64,000 nucleotides of DNA, taken from positions 11,779-75,778 of the forward strand of contig JAWLGJ010000008.1 of NCBI GenBank assembly GCA_041685145.1. The letters run 5' to 3'. Positions 1-10,573 of this stretch are shown here, piece after piece; the first letter of the stretch is position 1, and each line of letters opens with the position of its first letter. This DNA comes from JAWLGJ01 sp041685145. GTDB lineage: Bacteria; Pseudomonadota; Alphaproteobacteria; Rhodospirillales; Magnetospirillaceae. Below the pieces are notes generated by a model. It had not been told where the DNA came from, made no database searches, and worked only from the letters and a program-made list of their open reading frames with translations. Made by a program: the position numbers and the translations under genes.

Positions 1-938
1 CCCAGCCCGGCAATCAGCGCGGCGGCGTGGCGAACGAACACCTCCGAGGCGACGCCGCGCCAGCGTTGGTCGCTGGGGGGGAAATGCTGGCCGATGTCGC
101 CGGCGCCGATGGCCCCCAGCAGCGCATCGGTCAGCGCGTGCAGGGCGACATCGGCGTCGGAATGGCCTTCCAGGGCCACGTCGGCGGGGATGCGCAGCCC
201 GCACAGCATGACGCCGTCGCCGGGAATCAGGCGGTGAACGTCGAAACCCGTGCCGACGCGGGGCTCGCCCGGGAGCGCGAACAGCGCCTCCGCCCGCGAC
301 AGATCCTCGGCGGTGGTGATCTTGGCGTTGTCCTCGCTGCCGGGAACCAGGGCGACATCGAGCCCGGCCGCCTCGGCGACGGCGGCGTCGTCGGTCGCCT
401 CCCGCCCGGCGGCGGCGTGATGCGCGGCGAGGATGTCGGCAAAGCGAAAGCCCTGCGGCGTCTGCGCCCGCCACAGCCCGGCGCGGTCGACGGTGCCGCG
501 CACCAGCCCTTCGGCGCCGCGCTTGAGCGTGTCGGCCACCGGCAGGGCGGGGACGGCGGCGGGATGGTCGTCGAGCGCCGCCAGCACGTCGTCGATCACC
601 GCCCGTGAGACGAAGGGGCGGGCGCCGTCGTGGACAAGCACCCGCGCCGGCGCCGCCTCGGCCAGGCTCTCCAGCCCCAGACGCACCGAATCCTGGCGCG
701 TCGGCCCGCCGGCCACCGGTTCCGCCAGCGGCAGCCCCTCGGCGGCGAGGTCATAGAAGGGCCGGTCGTCGGGATGGATGACGGCGCGCACCGTGGTGAT
801 GCCGGGATGGGCCGCGAACGCCGCCAGGCTGTGGCGCAGCAGCGGACGCCCGCCCAGGGGGCGGTACTGCTTGGGAAGTTCGCCGCCAAAGCGGCGGCCG
901 CGCCCGGCGGCAACGATCAATGCGGCGCAACCAGCCAT
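1..938 (-). CDS. ispDF: Bifunctional IspD/IspF isoprenoid enzyme (3' end cut by window edge)
   Basis: This gene encodes two enzymes of the MEP isoprenoid pathway: 2-C-methyl-D-erythritol 4-phosphate cytidylyltransferase (IspD, N-terminal) and 2-C-methyl-D-erythritol 2,4-cyclodiphosphate synthase (IspF, C-terminal). Reading the minus strand from the ATG at 938, the protein opens with MAGCAALIVAAGRGRRFGG and LPKQYRPLGGRPLL, the nucleotide-binding start of IspD. From about base 250 down it reads GTGFDVHRL, EGHSDADVALHALTDALLGA and GDIGQHFPPSD, the metal-binding and active-site motifs of IspF. About 312 codons are in the window; fused IspDF proteins are near 380-400 residues, so about 70-85 C-terminal residues lie outside. 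The fusion is common in alphaproteobacteria. It is transcribed divergently from the cytochrome-assembly gene at 1040. Confidence 0.95.
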   Translation of the reverse strand, partial: MAGCAALIVAAGRGRRFGGELPKQYRPLGGRPLLRHSLAAFAAHPGITTVRAVIHPDDRPFYDLAAEGLPLAEPVAGGPTRQDSVRLGLESLAEAAPARVLVHDGARPFVSRAVIDDVLAALDDHPAAVPALPVADTLKRGAEGLVRGTVDRAGLWRAQTPQGFRFADILAAHHAAAGREATDDAAVAEAAGLDVALVPGSEDNAKITTAEDLSRAEALFALPGEPRVGTGFDVHRLIPGDGVMLCGLRIPADVALEGHSDADVALHALTDALLGAIGAGDIGQHFPPSDQRWRGVASEVFVRHAAALIAGL

Positions 939-1026
939 GTCCTTCTCCGTCAGCAGCCGGCACGATAGGCCGGGCGCGCGCCGCTGCCAAGCGCACAGCG
1001 ACTCTTCCGCCAATCGCAAACAGTGA

Positions 1027-1040
1027 TATAGTCCGCGCCA
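1027..1040 (+). promoter_or_regulatory. Candidate -10 element (TATAGT) for the gene at 1040, possibly leaderless
   Basis: TATAGT at 1027-1032 is a good -10 hexamer lying only 7 bases before the ATG at 1040, so transcription would start at or next to the start codon. No ribosome-binding site is visible before the ATG, which fits a leaderless message. The -35 region is poor (CTTCCG with 17-base spacing). Confidence 0.35.
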
Positions 1041-1837
1041 TGTCCATGCCCGCCGTCCTCAATGTCGCCGCCCTGCTGGCGCTGCTTCCCGCCGCCCTGG
1101 CGCCGCTGCGCCGTGGCGGGGGCCGCGACCCCATCTTCTGGGGGCTGCTGCTGCTGGCGGTGGCGGCGCCGGCGGTGTGGGCGGCCGCCCAACTCGGGGC
1201 GGACTGGCAGACCGGCCTGGCCGCCAATCTGTGGGTGGTCATCGCGGTGACGATGGTCCTGTACGCGGCGCTGGCCGTGCTGACGCCGCAGGCGTGGCGC
1301 CTGGCGCCCCTGCTGCTGCCCTATCTGCTGGTGCTGGGCGTGCTGGCCTCGGTGGTGAGGGGAGAGACCGACCGGCCGCTTGCCGCCGCGGCGGCGGGGT
1401 GGCTGGAATTGCATATCGCCATGTCGGTGCTGACCTATGGCCTGCTGACGGTGGCGGCGGTGGCGGCGCTGGCGGCGTTCCTGCAGGAGCGGGCCCTGAA
1501 GCGCAAACGCCCGACACGCCTCAGCCGCGTGCTGCCGGCGGTGACCGAGAGCGAGGGCCTGACGGTGCGCCTGCTGGCGCTGTCCGAGGTCGTGCTGGGC
1601 CTCGATCTGGTGACCGGCATGGCGACGCAGTATTTCGAAACCGGCGTGCTGATGGAAATTCAGCATAAGACGCTGCTGTCCCTGTTGGCCTTCGCCGTCA
1701 TCGGCGCGCTGCTGCTGGCGCATCACCTGACCGGCGTGCGCGGCCGCGCCGCGGCGCGGCTGGTGCTGCTGGGCTATCTGCTGCTCACCCTCGCCTATCC
1801 GGGGGTGAAGTTCGTCAGCGGCGTGCTGATCGGATAG
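1040..1837 (+). CDS. CcsA/YpjD-type cytochrome c assembly membrane protein
   Basis: This 265-residue inner-membrane protein has about eight hydrophobic segments and resembles the YpjD branch of the CcmC/CcsA cytochrome c assembly family, which handles heme in the membrane. Family-like features are a histidine in the segment WLELHIAMSVLTYG, an HKTLLSLLAF motif before the next-to-last helices, and a conserved LAHHLTGVRGR loop. E. coli YpjD itself has no firmly assigned role, so heme handling is inferred from the family. The ATG at 1040 was chosen because the product then begins at the first membrane segment; the open frame extends upstream to 920 but that part reads as low-complexity sequence antisense to ispDF. 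An intrinsic terminator follows at once. Function confidence is moderate. Confidence 0.8.
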   Translation: MSMPAVLNVAALLALLPAALAPLRRGGGRDPIFWGLLLLAVAAPAVWAAAQLGADWQTGLAANLWVVIAVTMVLYAALAVLTPQAWRLAPLLLPYLLVLGVLASVVRGETDRPLAAAAAGWLELHIAMSVLTYGLLTVAAVAALAAFLQERALKRKRPTRLSRVLPAVTESEGLTVRLLALSEVVLGLDLVTGMATQYFETGVLMEIQHKTLLSLLAFAVIGALLLAHHLTGVRGRAAARLVLLGYLLLTLAYPGVKFVSGVLIG

Positions 1838-1864
1838 GCAGAAGGGCGCTTCTGCCCGTTTTGT
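1837..1864 (+). terminator. Rho-independent terminator after the cytochrome-assembly gene
   Basis: GGCAGAAG (1837-1844), loop GGCG and CTTCTGCC (1849-1856) form a perfect 8-bp stem that begins on the last base of the TAG stop codon. It is followed by CGTTTTGT. This is the clearest intrinsic terminator in the window and insulates dusB-ntrBCYX from the upstream gene. Confidence 0.8.
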
Positions 1865-1938
1865 AAGCACTTTTTTCATTGCGGGGCCGCCGCCGCCATT
1901 CCTACAATGCCGGCGCCTTTTCGACGGTTTCGGCAGCG

Positions 1939-2934
1939 ATGATCCACTCGCCTCTGCGCATCGGCGCCATATCCCTGGACAATCCCGTCATCCTGGCGCC
2001 CATGTCGGGCGTGACGGACCCGCCGTTCCGGCGTCTGGTCAAGCGCCTGGGGGCGGGGCTGGTGGTCTCGGAGATGATCGCCAGCCAGGCGATGATCCGC
2101 CATCACCGCCGCACCCTGATGATGGCGCGGGGCAGCGCCGACGAAAGCCCGCTGGCGGTGCAACTGGCCGGCTGCGACCCGGCGGCGATGGCCGAGGCGG
2201 CGCGGCTGAACCAGGACATGGGCGCCGCCATCATCGACATCAACATGGGCTGCCCGGTGAAGAAGGTCGTCAACGGCGACGCCGGTTCGGCGCTGATGCG
2301 CGACGAAACCCTGGCGGCGCGGATCATGGAGGCGGTGGTCGCGGCCGTGGAGGTGCCGGTGACGCTGAAGATGCGCACCGGCTGGGACGACGCCAACCGC
2401 AACGCGCCGCGCCTGGCCCGCATCGCCGAGGACTGCGGCATCCGCATGGTCACCGTCCACGGCCGTACCCGTTGCCAGTTCTACAACGGCCGCGCCGACT
2501 GGTCGTTCATCGCCAAGGTGAAGGAGGCGGTCGCGATCCCGGTGGTGGGCAACGGCGACGTCACCACCGTCGATGACGCAGCGGAATTGCTCCGCGTATC
2601 CGGCGCCGACGGCGTCATGGTGGGGCGGGGCTGCTATGGCCGGCCGTGGTTTCCCGGGCAGGTGGCGCGGTTCCTGGCCACCGGCGAGAGGCTCCCCGCC
2701 CCACCGCTGGCCGAGCAGTACGCCATCCTTGGCGAGCATTTCGCCGCCATGCTCGAACACTACGGCGCCGAGACCGGCGTGCGCATGGCCCGCAAGCATA
2801 TCGGCTGGTATTCCAAGGGCTTGCCCGGTTCGGCGGATTTCCGCGCCGCCGTCAACCGCGCCGCGACCGCCGACGAGGTGCGCAGCCTGCTGAAAAGCTT
2901 CTACGCCCCGCTGGTCGAACGCGCGGCGGCCTGA
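1939..2934 (+). CDS. dusB: tRNA-dihydrouridine synthase DusB (NifR3)
   Basis: This 331-residue flavoprotein reduces uridines in the tRNA D-loop with NADPH. The TIM-barrel Dus signatures are present: LAPMSGVTDPPFRRL near residue 20, NMGCPVKKVV near 100 (its Cys is the catalytic acid), KMRTGWDD, the FMN-binding VHGRTR and VVGNGDV. The ATG at 1939 gives the expected N-terminus IHSPLRIGAISLDNPVILAP; an upstream in-frame ATG at 1879 would add 20 residues unlike the family. It was first named nifR3 because in alphaproteobacteria it is the first gene of the ntrBC operon, and here ntrB starts one base after its stop, so translational coupling is likely. Confidence 0.97.
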   Translation: MIHSPLRIGAISLDNPVILAPMSGVTDPPFRRLVKRLGAGLVVSEMIASQAMIRHHRRTLMMARGSADESPLAVQLAGCDPAAMAEAARLNQDMGAAIIDINMGCPVKKVVNGDAGSALMRDETLAARIMEAVVAAVEVPVTLKMRTGWDDANRNAPRLARIAEDCGIRMVTVHGRTRCQFYNGRADWSFIAKVKEAVAIPVVGNGDVTTVDDAAELLRVSGADGVMVGRGCYGRPWFPGQVARFLATGERLPAPPLAEQYAILGEHFAAMLEHYGAETGVRMARKHIGWYSKGLPGSADFRAAVNRAATADEVRSLLKSFYAPLVERAAA

Positions 2935-2935
2935 G

Positions 2936-4059
2936 ATGAGCGGGAATGTCGCCCCCCTGCGCCCCGACCGCCCCGACCCCGCGGTCGATGCGGCCGCGGT
3001 CCTCAGCGCCCTGGCGCCGGTGGTTCTGGTTCTCGATGCAGGCGGGAGCGTCCGCTACGCCAACAGCGCCGCCGAGCAGCTTTTCGACGCCAGCGCGCCG
3101 CATCTGTGCGGCCGACCGCTCACCGACCTGGTGCCGGCGGACAGCCCCATGCAGGCGCTGCCGGCGCAGGCGCGTTCCAGCCGCGGCACGGTGTCGGAAT
3201 ACGGCGTGGTGCTGGACACGCCGCGCACCGGCCAGCGCCTGCTGACGGTGCAGGCCTCGCCCTTGCCCGAGGAGGAGGGATGGGTGGTGCTGGCGCTGCA
3301 CGAGCAGTCGATGGCGGCGAAGATGGGCGCCCAGCTTTCGCATCGTTCGGCGGCGCGATCGGTGACGGCGATGGCGGCGATGCTGGCGCACGAGGTGAAG
3401 AACCCGCTGTCGGGCATTCGCGGCGCCGCCCAGCTTCTGGAGCAGGGGGCGGCGGAGGAGGATCGGGCGCTGACGCGGCTGATCTGCGAGGAGGCCGACC
3501 GCATCGTGGCGCTGGTCAACCGCATGGAGGTGTTTTCGGACGGCCGCCCCCTGGAGCGGGGCGCCGTCAACATCCATGAGGTGCTGGAGCAGGTCCGGCG
3601 CGTCGCCCAGGCCGGTTTCGGCCGCCATGTGCGCTTCGTCGAAGCCTATGATCCGTCGCTGCCCGAGGTTTTCGGCAACCGCGACCAGTTGGTGCAGGTG
3701 TTCCTGAACCTGGTCAAGAACGCGGTCGAGGCCGTGCCGCCGGAGCGCGGCGAGGTTGTGCTGGCCACCGCGTATCAGCACGGCGTGCGGCTGGCGGTGC
3801 CGGGCACCGACAGCGTCGTGCATCTGCCGCTGGTGGTCAGCGTGCAGGATAACGGCCCCGGCATCCCCGAGGACATGCGCCCGCACCTGTTCGACCCCTT
3901 CGTCACCGGCAAGGCGGCCGGCAGCGGACTTGGCCTGGCGCTGGTGGCGAAGATCATCGGCGAGCACGGCGGCGTGGTGGAGTTCGAGAGCCAGCCGCCG
4001 CGCGGCACGGTGTTCCGGGTGATGCTGCCCACGGCGCCCGAGGGGACGGGGAGGGCGGT

Positions 4060-4063
<4 letters not shown>
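2936..4063 (+). CDS. ntrB: Nitrogen-regulation sensor kinase/phosphatase NtrB
   Basis: NtrB (375 residues) phosphorylates or dephosphorylates NtrC in response to nitrogen status relayed by PII proteins; it is cytosolic. There is a PAS domain at about residues 20-125, a dimerisation H-box LAHEVKNPLSGIRGAAQ with the phosphorylated histidine at about H152, an N-box (FLNLVKNAVEA), G1 (DNGPGIPEDM) and G2 (GSGLGLALVAKI). No membrane segment is visible. The start lies 1 base after the dusB stop and the end overlaps ntrC by 4 bases (ATGA), the usual dusB-ntrB-ntrC operon. Confidence 0.96.
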
Positions 4064-5496
<1,433 letters not shown>

Positions 5497-5512
5497 GGGA
5501 ACGGGAGCCTTT

Positions 5513-7783
5513 GTGACCGGCGAGGCCGAGGCATCGACACAGCGGAAGGGCGGACGCGATTGGCGCCGCGTGCGCTCGCGCCTGGCCGCCTGGGCGCGGC
5601 GCCACGGCATCGCGCGGCGGCTGGCGGTGCTGCTGGCGTTGGCGGCGCTGGCCAGTGGGGTGGCGACGATGTTCGCCCTCATCCCCGGCCCCACGGGCGG
5701 CGACGCCACCACGGTGATGTTCCTGCTGTACACCGATCTGGTGCTGCTGCTGCTGCTGGCGGTGTCGGTGGCGCGGCGCATCGTCCGCATCTGGATGGAG
5801 CGTCGGCGTGGTGGCGCCGGTTCCCGCCTGCACGGGCGCATGGTGCTGTTGTTCTCGGCGGTGGCGGCGGCGCCGACGATCATCGTCATCGTCTTTTCCG
5901 CCTTTTTCGTGCATCTGGGCCTGGAAAGCTGGTTCTCGCAGCGCGTGCGCACGGCGCTGGAGGAATCGCTCGCGGTGGCGCGGGCCTATCTCGACGAGCA
6001 CCAGCAGATCATCGTCGGCGACGTGCTGGCGATGGCCAACGACCTCAACCGCGACGGCGCGACCCTGATCCACGCGCCGCGACTGCTGTCGAACCTGGTG
6101 GCGACACAGGCGGCGCTGCGCGGCCTGACCGAGGCGGTGGTCTTCGAGGGCAACGGCCAGGTGCTGGCGCGGTCGGGGTTTTCGTTCTCCATCGAAATGT
6201 CGATCGGCGAGATTCCCATCTGGGCCTTCGAGCGCGCCCGTCAGGGCGAGGTGGCGCTGCTCAGCACCGACAACGACGACCGCGTTCGCGCCCTGGTGCA
6301 ACTGGGCGGCAACTTCGTCGACACCTTCCTTTATGTCGGGCGCTATGTCGATCCCAAGGTCATCGGCCACATGGAGCGCACCAGCGCCGCGGTGGCGGAG
6401 TACCAGCGGCTGGAGGGGCGGCGCTCGGGGCTGGAGCTGACCTTCTCGCTGATCTTCCTGATGGTGGCGCTGCTGCTGCTGCTGGTGGCGATCTGGGTGG
6501 GGCTGGCGCTGGCCACGCATCTGGCGCGGCCCATCGTGGCGCTGATCGACGCCGCCGAGCGGGTGCGGGCCGGCGACTTGACGGTGCGGGTGCCCGAGGG
6601 GTCCAGCGGCGACGAGATCGGCTTGCTCTCGCGCGCCTTCAACCGCATGGCCTCGCAGCTTGACGGCCAGCGGCGCGAATTGATCGACGCCAACCGCGAG
6701 CTTGACGAGCGCCGGCGCTTCACCGAGGCGGTGCTGGGCGGCGTGTCCGCCGGGGTCATCGGCCTCGACGCCGAGGGGCGGGTGCACCTGCCCAACCGCT
6801 CGGCCTGCGACCTGCTAGAGATGACGCCCGAAGACCTCGTGGGGCGGCCGCTGACCGAGGTGGTGCCCGAGTTCGCCGACCAGTTCAGCGCCGTGCGCCA
6901 GCGCCCCGACCGGCAGGCGCAGGCCGAGGTCAAGCTGGTCCGCGGCGAGGCCGTCAAGACCCTGCTGGTGCGCGTGGTGGCGGAATGCACGCCCGCCGGC
7001 GTGGTCGGGCATGTCGTGACCTTCGACGACATCACCGACCTGCAATCGGCCCAGCGCAAGGCGGCCTGGGCCGACGTCGCCCGGCGCATCGCCCACGAGA
7101 TCAAGAACCCGCTCACCCCGATCCAGCTCTCGGCCGAACGGCTGAAACGCAAATATCTCCGCCAGGTGGCCGAGGATCGCGAGACCTTTACCGCCTGCAC
7201 CGACACCATCATTCGGCAGGTCGGCGACATTCGCCGCATGGTGGACGAGTTCAGCGTCTTCGCGCGGATGCCGGCGCCGCAGATGAAAAACGAGGATGTC
7301 GGCGCCGTCGTCACCCAGACCGCCTTCCTCTACCGCACCGCCCATCCGGAACTGACCGTCGAGACCACGGTGCCCGAAGCCCCGGTGCGGATGGTGTGCG
7401 ACGCCCGCCTGCTGGGGCAGGCCCTGACCAATCTGATGAACAACGCCGTCGAGGCCATCCAGGCCCGTTCCGACCCGCCCGCGAAGGGATGGATAGCGGT
7501 ACGGTTGTGGCACGACGATAAGCAGATGGTGCTGGAGGTTGTGGACAACGGCCGTGGCCTACCGGCCGAATTGCGCGGCCGCCTGACCGAGCCCTATGTT
7601 ACGACGCGGGCGAAGGGAACCGGACTGGGCCTTGCCATCGTGAAGAAAATCGTCGAAGACCACGGCGGCGCCCTGGAATTGGACGACGAGCCGGCGGGCG
7701 GCGCGCGGATCGCCATCGTGGTGCCGCTCGCCGACGGTCCGGCGCAGACGCAGGCGGAAGCATCGGCGGAAACGAGCCCATGA
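5513..7783 (+). CDS. ntrY: Membrane sensor histidine kinase NtrY
   Basis: NtrY (756 residues) is the transmembrane partner of NtrX, linked in alphaproteobacteria to nitrogen metabolism, redox and envelope control. It has several N-terminal membrane segments (about residues 40-130), a periplasmic loop, a further pair of helices near 315-340, a HAMP domain (ARPIVALIDAAERVRAGDL), a PAS domain, and a kinase core with H-box RIAHEIKNPLTPIQLSAERL (H528), N-box LTNLMNNAVEA, G1 DNGRGLP and G2 GTGLGLAIVKKI. Translation starts at GTG 5513, preceded by GGGAACGGGAG. The stop overlaps the ntrX start by 4 bases, and the pair is probably co-transcribed with ntrBC. Confidence 0.95.
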   Translation: MTGEAEASTQRKGGRDWRRVRSRLAAWARRHGIARRLAVLLALAALASGVATMFALIPGPTGGDATTVMFLLYTDLVLLLLLAVSVARRIVRIWMERRRGGAGSRLHGRMVLLFSAVAAAPTIIVIVFSAFFVHLGLESWFSQRVRTALEESLAVARAYLDEHQQIIVGDVLAMANDLNRDGATLIHAPRLLSNLVATQAALRGLTEAVVFEGNGQVLARSGFSFSIEMSIGEIPIWAFERARQGEVALLSTDNDDRVRALVQLGGNFVDTFLYVGRYVDPKVIGHMERTSAAVAEYQRLEGRRSGLELTFSLIFLMVALLLLLVAIWVGLALATHLARPIVALIDAAERVRAGDLTVRVPEGSSGDEIGLLSRAFNRMASQLDGQRRELIDANRELDERRRFTEAVLGGVSAGVIGLDAEGRVHLPNRSACDLLEMTPEDLVGRPLTEVVPEFADQFSAVRQRPDRQAQAEVKLVRGEAVKTLLVRVVAECTPAGVVGHVVTFDDITDLQSAQRKAAWADVARRIAHEIKNPLTPIQLSAERLKRKYLRQVAEDRETFTACTDTIIRQVGDIRRMVDEFSVFARMPAPQMKNEDVGAVVTQTAFLYRTAHPELTVETTVPEAPVRMVCDARLLGQALTNLMNNAVEAIQARSDPPAKGWIAVRLWHDDKQMVLEVVDNGRGLPAELRGRLTEPYVTTRAKGTGLGLAIVKKIVEDHGGALELDDEPAGGARIAIVVPLADGPAQTQAEASAETSP

Positions 7784-9180
7784 CGCATGACATCCTGATC
7801 GTCGACGACGAAGCCGACATCCGCCTGATGCTGAGCGGCATCCTCGCCGACGAGGGCTACGCCCCGCGCGAGGCCGCCGGCAGCGATGCCGCCCTGGCGG
7901 AGGTGCGGGCGCGGGTTCCCGGCCTCATTATCCTCGACATCTGGCTGGAAGGCAGCCCGATGGACGGCATGGCGCTGTTGGACTCGATCAAGCGCCATCA
8001 TCCGCTGGTACCGGTGCTGATGATCAGTGGCCACGGCTCCATCGAGACCGCCGTCGCCGCCATCAAGCAGGGCGCCTACGACTTCATCGAAAAGCCCTTC
8101 AAGACCGACCGCCTGCTGCTGCAGGTCGAGCGCGCCATCGAGGCGGCGCGGCTGCGGCGCGAGAATGAGGAGCTGCGCCTGCGCGCCGGCGGCGAGGATG
8201 AGCTTCTGGGCGAGTCGGCGGCCATCCACCACATCCGCCAGGCTGTGGCGCGGGTGGCGCCCACCGGCTCGCGGGTGCTGATCTCCGGCCCGGCCGGGGC
8301 CGGCAAGGAGGTGGTGGCGCGGATGCTGCACAAGCGATCCTGCCGCGCCGAGGGGCCGTTCGTGGTGCTCAATTGCGCCGCCATGCACCCCGAGCGCATG
8401 GAGCTCGAACTGTTCGGCACCGAGACGGGCGAGGGCGACGGCCCGCGCAAGGTCGGCACCCTCGAACAGGCGCATGGCGGCACTTTGCTGCTCGACGAGG
8501 TCGGCGACATGCCGCTGGTCACCCAGGGCAAGATCGTGCGGGTGCTGCAGGAACAGACCTTCCAGCGCGTCGGCGGCACCGTGCGGGTGGCCGTCGACGT
8601 GCGCGTCATCGCCACCACCAGCCGCGACCTCCAGGCCGAGATCCAGGCGGGGCGCTTCCGCGAGGATCTGTTCTACCGTCTGAGCGTCGTGCCGGTGCGG
8701 GTGCCGGCGCTGCGCGAGCGGCGCGAGGACGTGCCGGTGCTGGCGCGGCATTTCATGGCGCGGGCGGCCACGGCGGCCGGGCTGCCGCCCCGCGTCCTAG
8801 GTGAGGACGCTTTGGCCGCCCTGCAGGGCTATGACTGGCCGGGGAATGTGCGCCAGCTTCGCAACGTCATGGACTGGCTGCTGATCATGGCGCCGGGCGA
8901 CTCCGGCGAAACGGTGCGCGCCGACATGCTGCCGCCGGAAATCGGCGCCATCACCCCGGCGGTGTTGCGCTGGGAGAAGAGCGACGAGATCATGCGCCTG
9001 CCGCTGCGCGAGGCGCGGGAGTTGTTCGAGCGCGAATACCTGCTGGCGCAGCTTGGCCGCTTCGGCGGCAATATCTCGCGCACCGCCGCCTTCGTGGGCA
9101 TGGAGCGCTCCGCCCTGCACCGTAAGTTGCGCAGCCTGGGGGTGCAGCAGGGCGGCGACGAGCGGGTGCGCGCCGGATGA
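7780..9180 (+). CDS. ntrX: Response regulator NtrX (NtrC-family, GAFTGA loop missing)
   Basis: NtrX (466 residues) is the response regulator of NtrY. It has a receiver domain with D53 in LIILDIWLEGSPMDG, an AAA+ domain with a modified Walker A (SGPAGAGKEVVAR, about residue 168) and Walker B GTLLLDEVGDMP, and a C-terminal Fis-like helix-turn-helix (GNISRTAAFVGMERSALHRKLRSLG). At the place where NtrC has GAFTGA, NtrX reads ELFGTETGEGDGPRKVG, so the loop that contacts sigma-54 is absent. This is usual for NtrX and suggests it works at sigma-70 promoters or as a repressor. It overlaps ntrY by 4 bases; trkA follows after 13 bases. Confidence 0.95.
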   Translation: MTHDILIVDDEADIRLMLSGILADEGYAPREAAGSDAALAEVRARVPGLIILDIWLEGSPMDGMALLDSIKRHHPLVPVLMISGHGSIETAVAAIKQGAYDFIEKPFKTDRLLLQVERAIEAARLRRENEELRLRAGGEDELLGESAAIHHIRQAVARVAPTGSRVLISGPAGAGKEVVARMLHKRSCRAEGPFVVLNCAAMHPERMELELFGTETGEGDGPRKVGTLEQAHGGTLLLDEVGDMPLVTQGKIVRVLQEQTFQRVGGTVRVAVDVRVIATTSRDLQAEIQAGRFREDLFYRLSVVPVRVPALRERREDVPVLARHFMARAATAAGLPPRVLGEDALAALQGYDWPGNVRQLRNVMDWLLIMAPGDSGETVRADMLPPEIGAITPAVLRWEKSDEIMRLPLREARELFEREYLLAQLGRFGGNISRTAAFVGMERSALHRKLRSLGVQQGGDERVRAG

Positions 9181-9193
9181 GGGGCGGATTCAT

Positions 9194-10570
9194 ATGAAGG
9201 TCATCGTCTGCGGCGCCGGGCAGGTGGGGTTCAACATCGCCCGCTATCTGGCCAGCGAGAACAACGACGTCACCGTCATCGACCAGCGCCCCGACCTGGT
9301 GCGCAAGATTTCCGATACCCTCGACGTGCAGGCGGTGCTGGGCTACGCCTCGCACCCGCCGGTGTTGGAGCAGGCGGGCGCCGCCGACGCCGACATGGTG
9401 ATCGCCGTCACCCACGCCGACGAGGTCAACATGGTGGCCTGCCAGGTGGCGCATTCGCTGTTCAACGTGCCCACCAAGGTGGCGCGGGTGCGCAACCAGA
9501 GTTATCTGGAGCCGATCTGGGCCAACCTGTTCTCGCGCGAGAACATGCCCATCGACGTCATCATCTCGCCCGAGATCGAGGTGGCGCGGGCGATCACCCG
9601 GCGCCTGCAGGTGCCCGGCGCGTTGGACGTCATCCCGCTGGCCAGCGACCGCGTCCGCCTGATCGCGGTGCGCTGCACCCCGGAAACGCCGCTCATCAAC
9701 ACGCCGCTGCGCCAGCTTGCGGTGCTGTTTCCCGACCTCAACATCGTCATCATCGGCATCATCCGCGAGGGCAAGGCACTGGTGCCGGCGCCGGAGGACC
9801 AGATGCTGGTCGGCGACGAGGTGTATTTCGTCGTCGACACGAATCATGTCGAGCGCGCGATGGCCGCCTTCGGACACGAGGAGCAGGAGGCCCGCCGCAT
9901 CGTCATTTTCGGCGGCGGCAATATCGGCCTGTTCCTGGCGCAGCAGCTTGAACACCACCACCCCGGCGTCTCGGCGAAGGTGGTGGAATACGACCGCGAG
10001 CGCGCAGAGCACGTCGCCAAGTCGCTGTCGCACACCATCGTCCTCAATGGCGACGCCCTCGACTCCGAAATCCTCGAAGAGGCGAATGTCGGCAGCGTCG
10101 AGGCGGTGGTGGCGGTCACCAATGACGACGAAACCAATATTCTCGCCGCCTTGCTCGCCAAGCGCCACGGCGCCCAGCGCGCCATGTGCCTGATCAACAA
10201 GACCGACTACAACACCCTGGTCAGCACCCTGGGGGTGGATGTCGTCATCAGCCCGCGCGCCATCACCGTCTCCAACATCCTCCAGCACGTCCGCCGGGGG
10301 CGCATCCACGCCGTGCATTCGCTGCACGAAGGCTTCGGCGAGTTGATCGAGGCCGATGCCCTGGAGACCTCGCCGCTGGTCGGCAAGCCCCTGCGCGACA
10401 TCCGCCTGCCTACCGGCGTGCTGGTGGGGGCCATCGTCCGCGACGGCCAGGTCATCAATCCCCGTGGCGCCACGGTCGTCCAGGCCAACGATCGCGTCGT
10501 GCTCTTCGCCGCCGCCGAGGCGGTGAAGAAGGTGGAAAAGATGTTCTCGGTGCGGCTGGAGTACTTCTAG
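9194..10570 (+). CDS. trkA: Trk system potassium uptake regulator TrkA
   Basis: TrkA (458 residues) is the peripheral cytosolic NAD(H)-binding subunit that gates Trk K+ channels. It is built as two RCK units: Rossmann motifs VIVCGAGQVGFNIARYL at residue 3 and VIFGGGNIGLFLAQQL near 238, each followed by a TrkA-C domain. Several in-frame upstream codons exist inside ntrX, but the ATG at 9194, with GGGGCGG before it, gives the exact family N-terminus MKVIVCGAGQVG. trkA downstream of ntrYX is common in alphaproteobacteria. No Trk channel subunit (TrkH/G) is in the window. Confidence 0.95.
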   Translation: MKVIVCGAGQVGFNIARYLASENNDVTVIDQRPDLVRKISDTLDVQAVLGYASHPPVLEQAGAADADMVIAVTHADEVNMVACQVAHSLFNVPTKVARVRNQSYLEPIWANLFSRENMPIDVIISPEIEVARAITRRLQVPGALDVIPLASDRVRLIAVRCTPETPLINTPLRQLAVLFPDLNIVIIGIIREGKALVPAPEDQMLVGDEVYFVVDTNHVERAMAAFGHEEQEARRIVIFGGGNIGLFLAQQLEHHHPGVSAKVVEYDRERAEHVAKSLSHTIVLNGDALDSEILEEANVGSVEAVVAVTNDDETNILAALLAKRHGAQRAMCLINKTDYNTLVSTLGVDVVISPRAITVSNILQHVRRGRIHAVHSLHEGFGELIEADALETSPLVGKPLRDIRLPTGVLVGAIVRDGQVINPRGATVVQANDRVVLFAAAEAVKKVEKMFSVRLEYF

Positions 10571-10573
10571 GCC

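Noticed and set aside
27..608. Open frames on the plus strand over ispDF
   Set aside because: The minus strand reads IspD and IspF signatures continuously.
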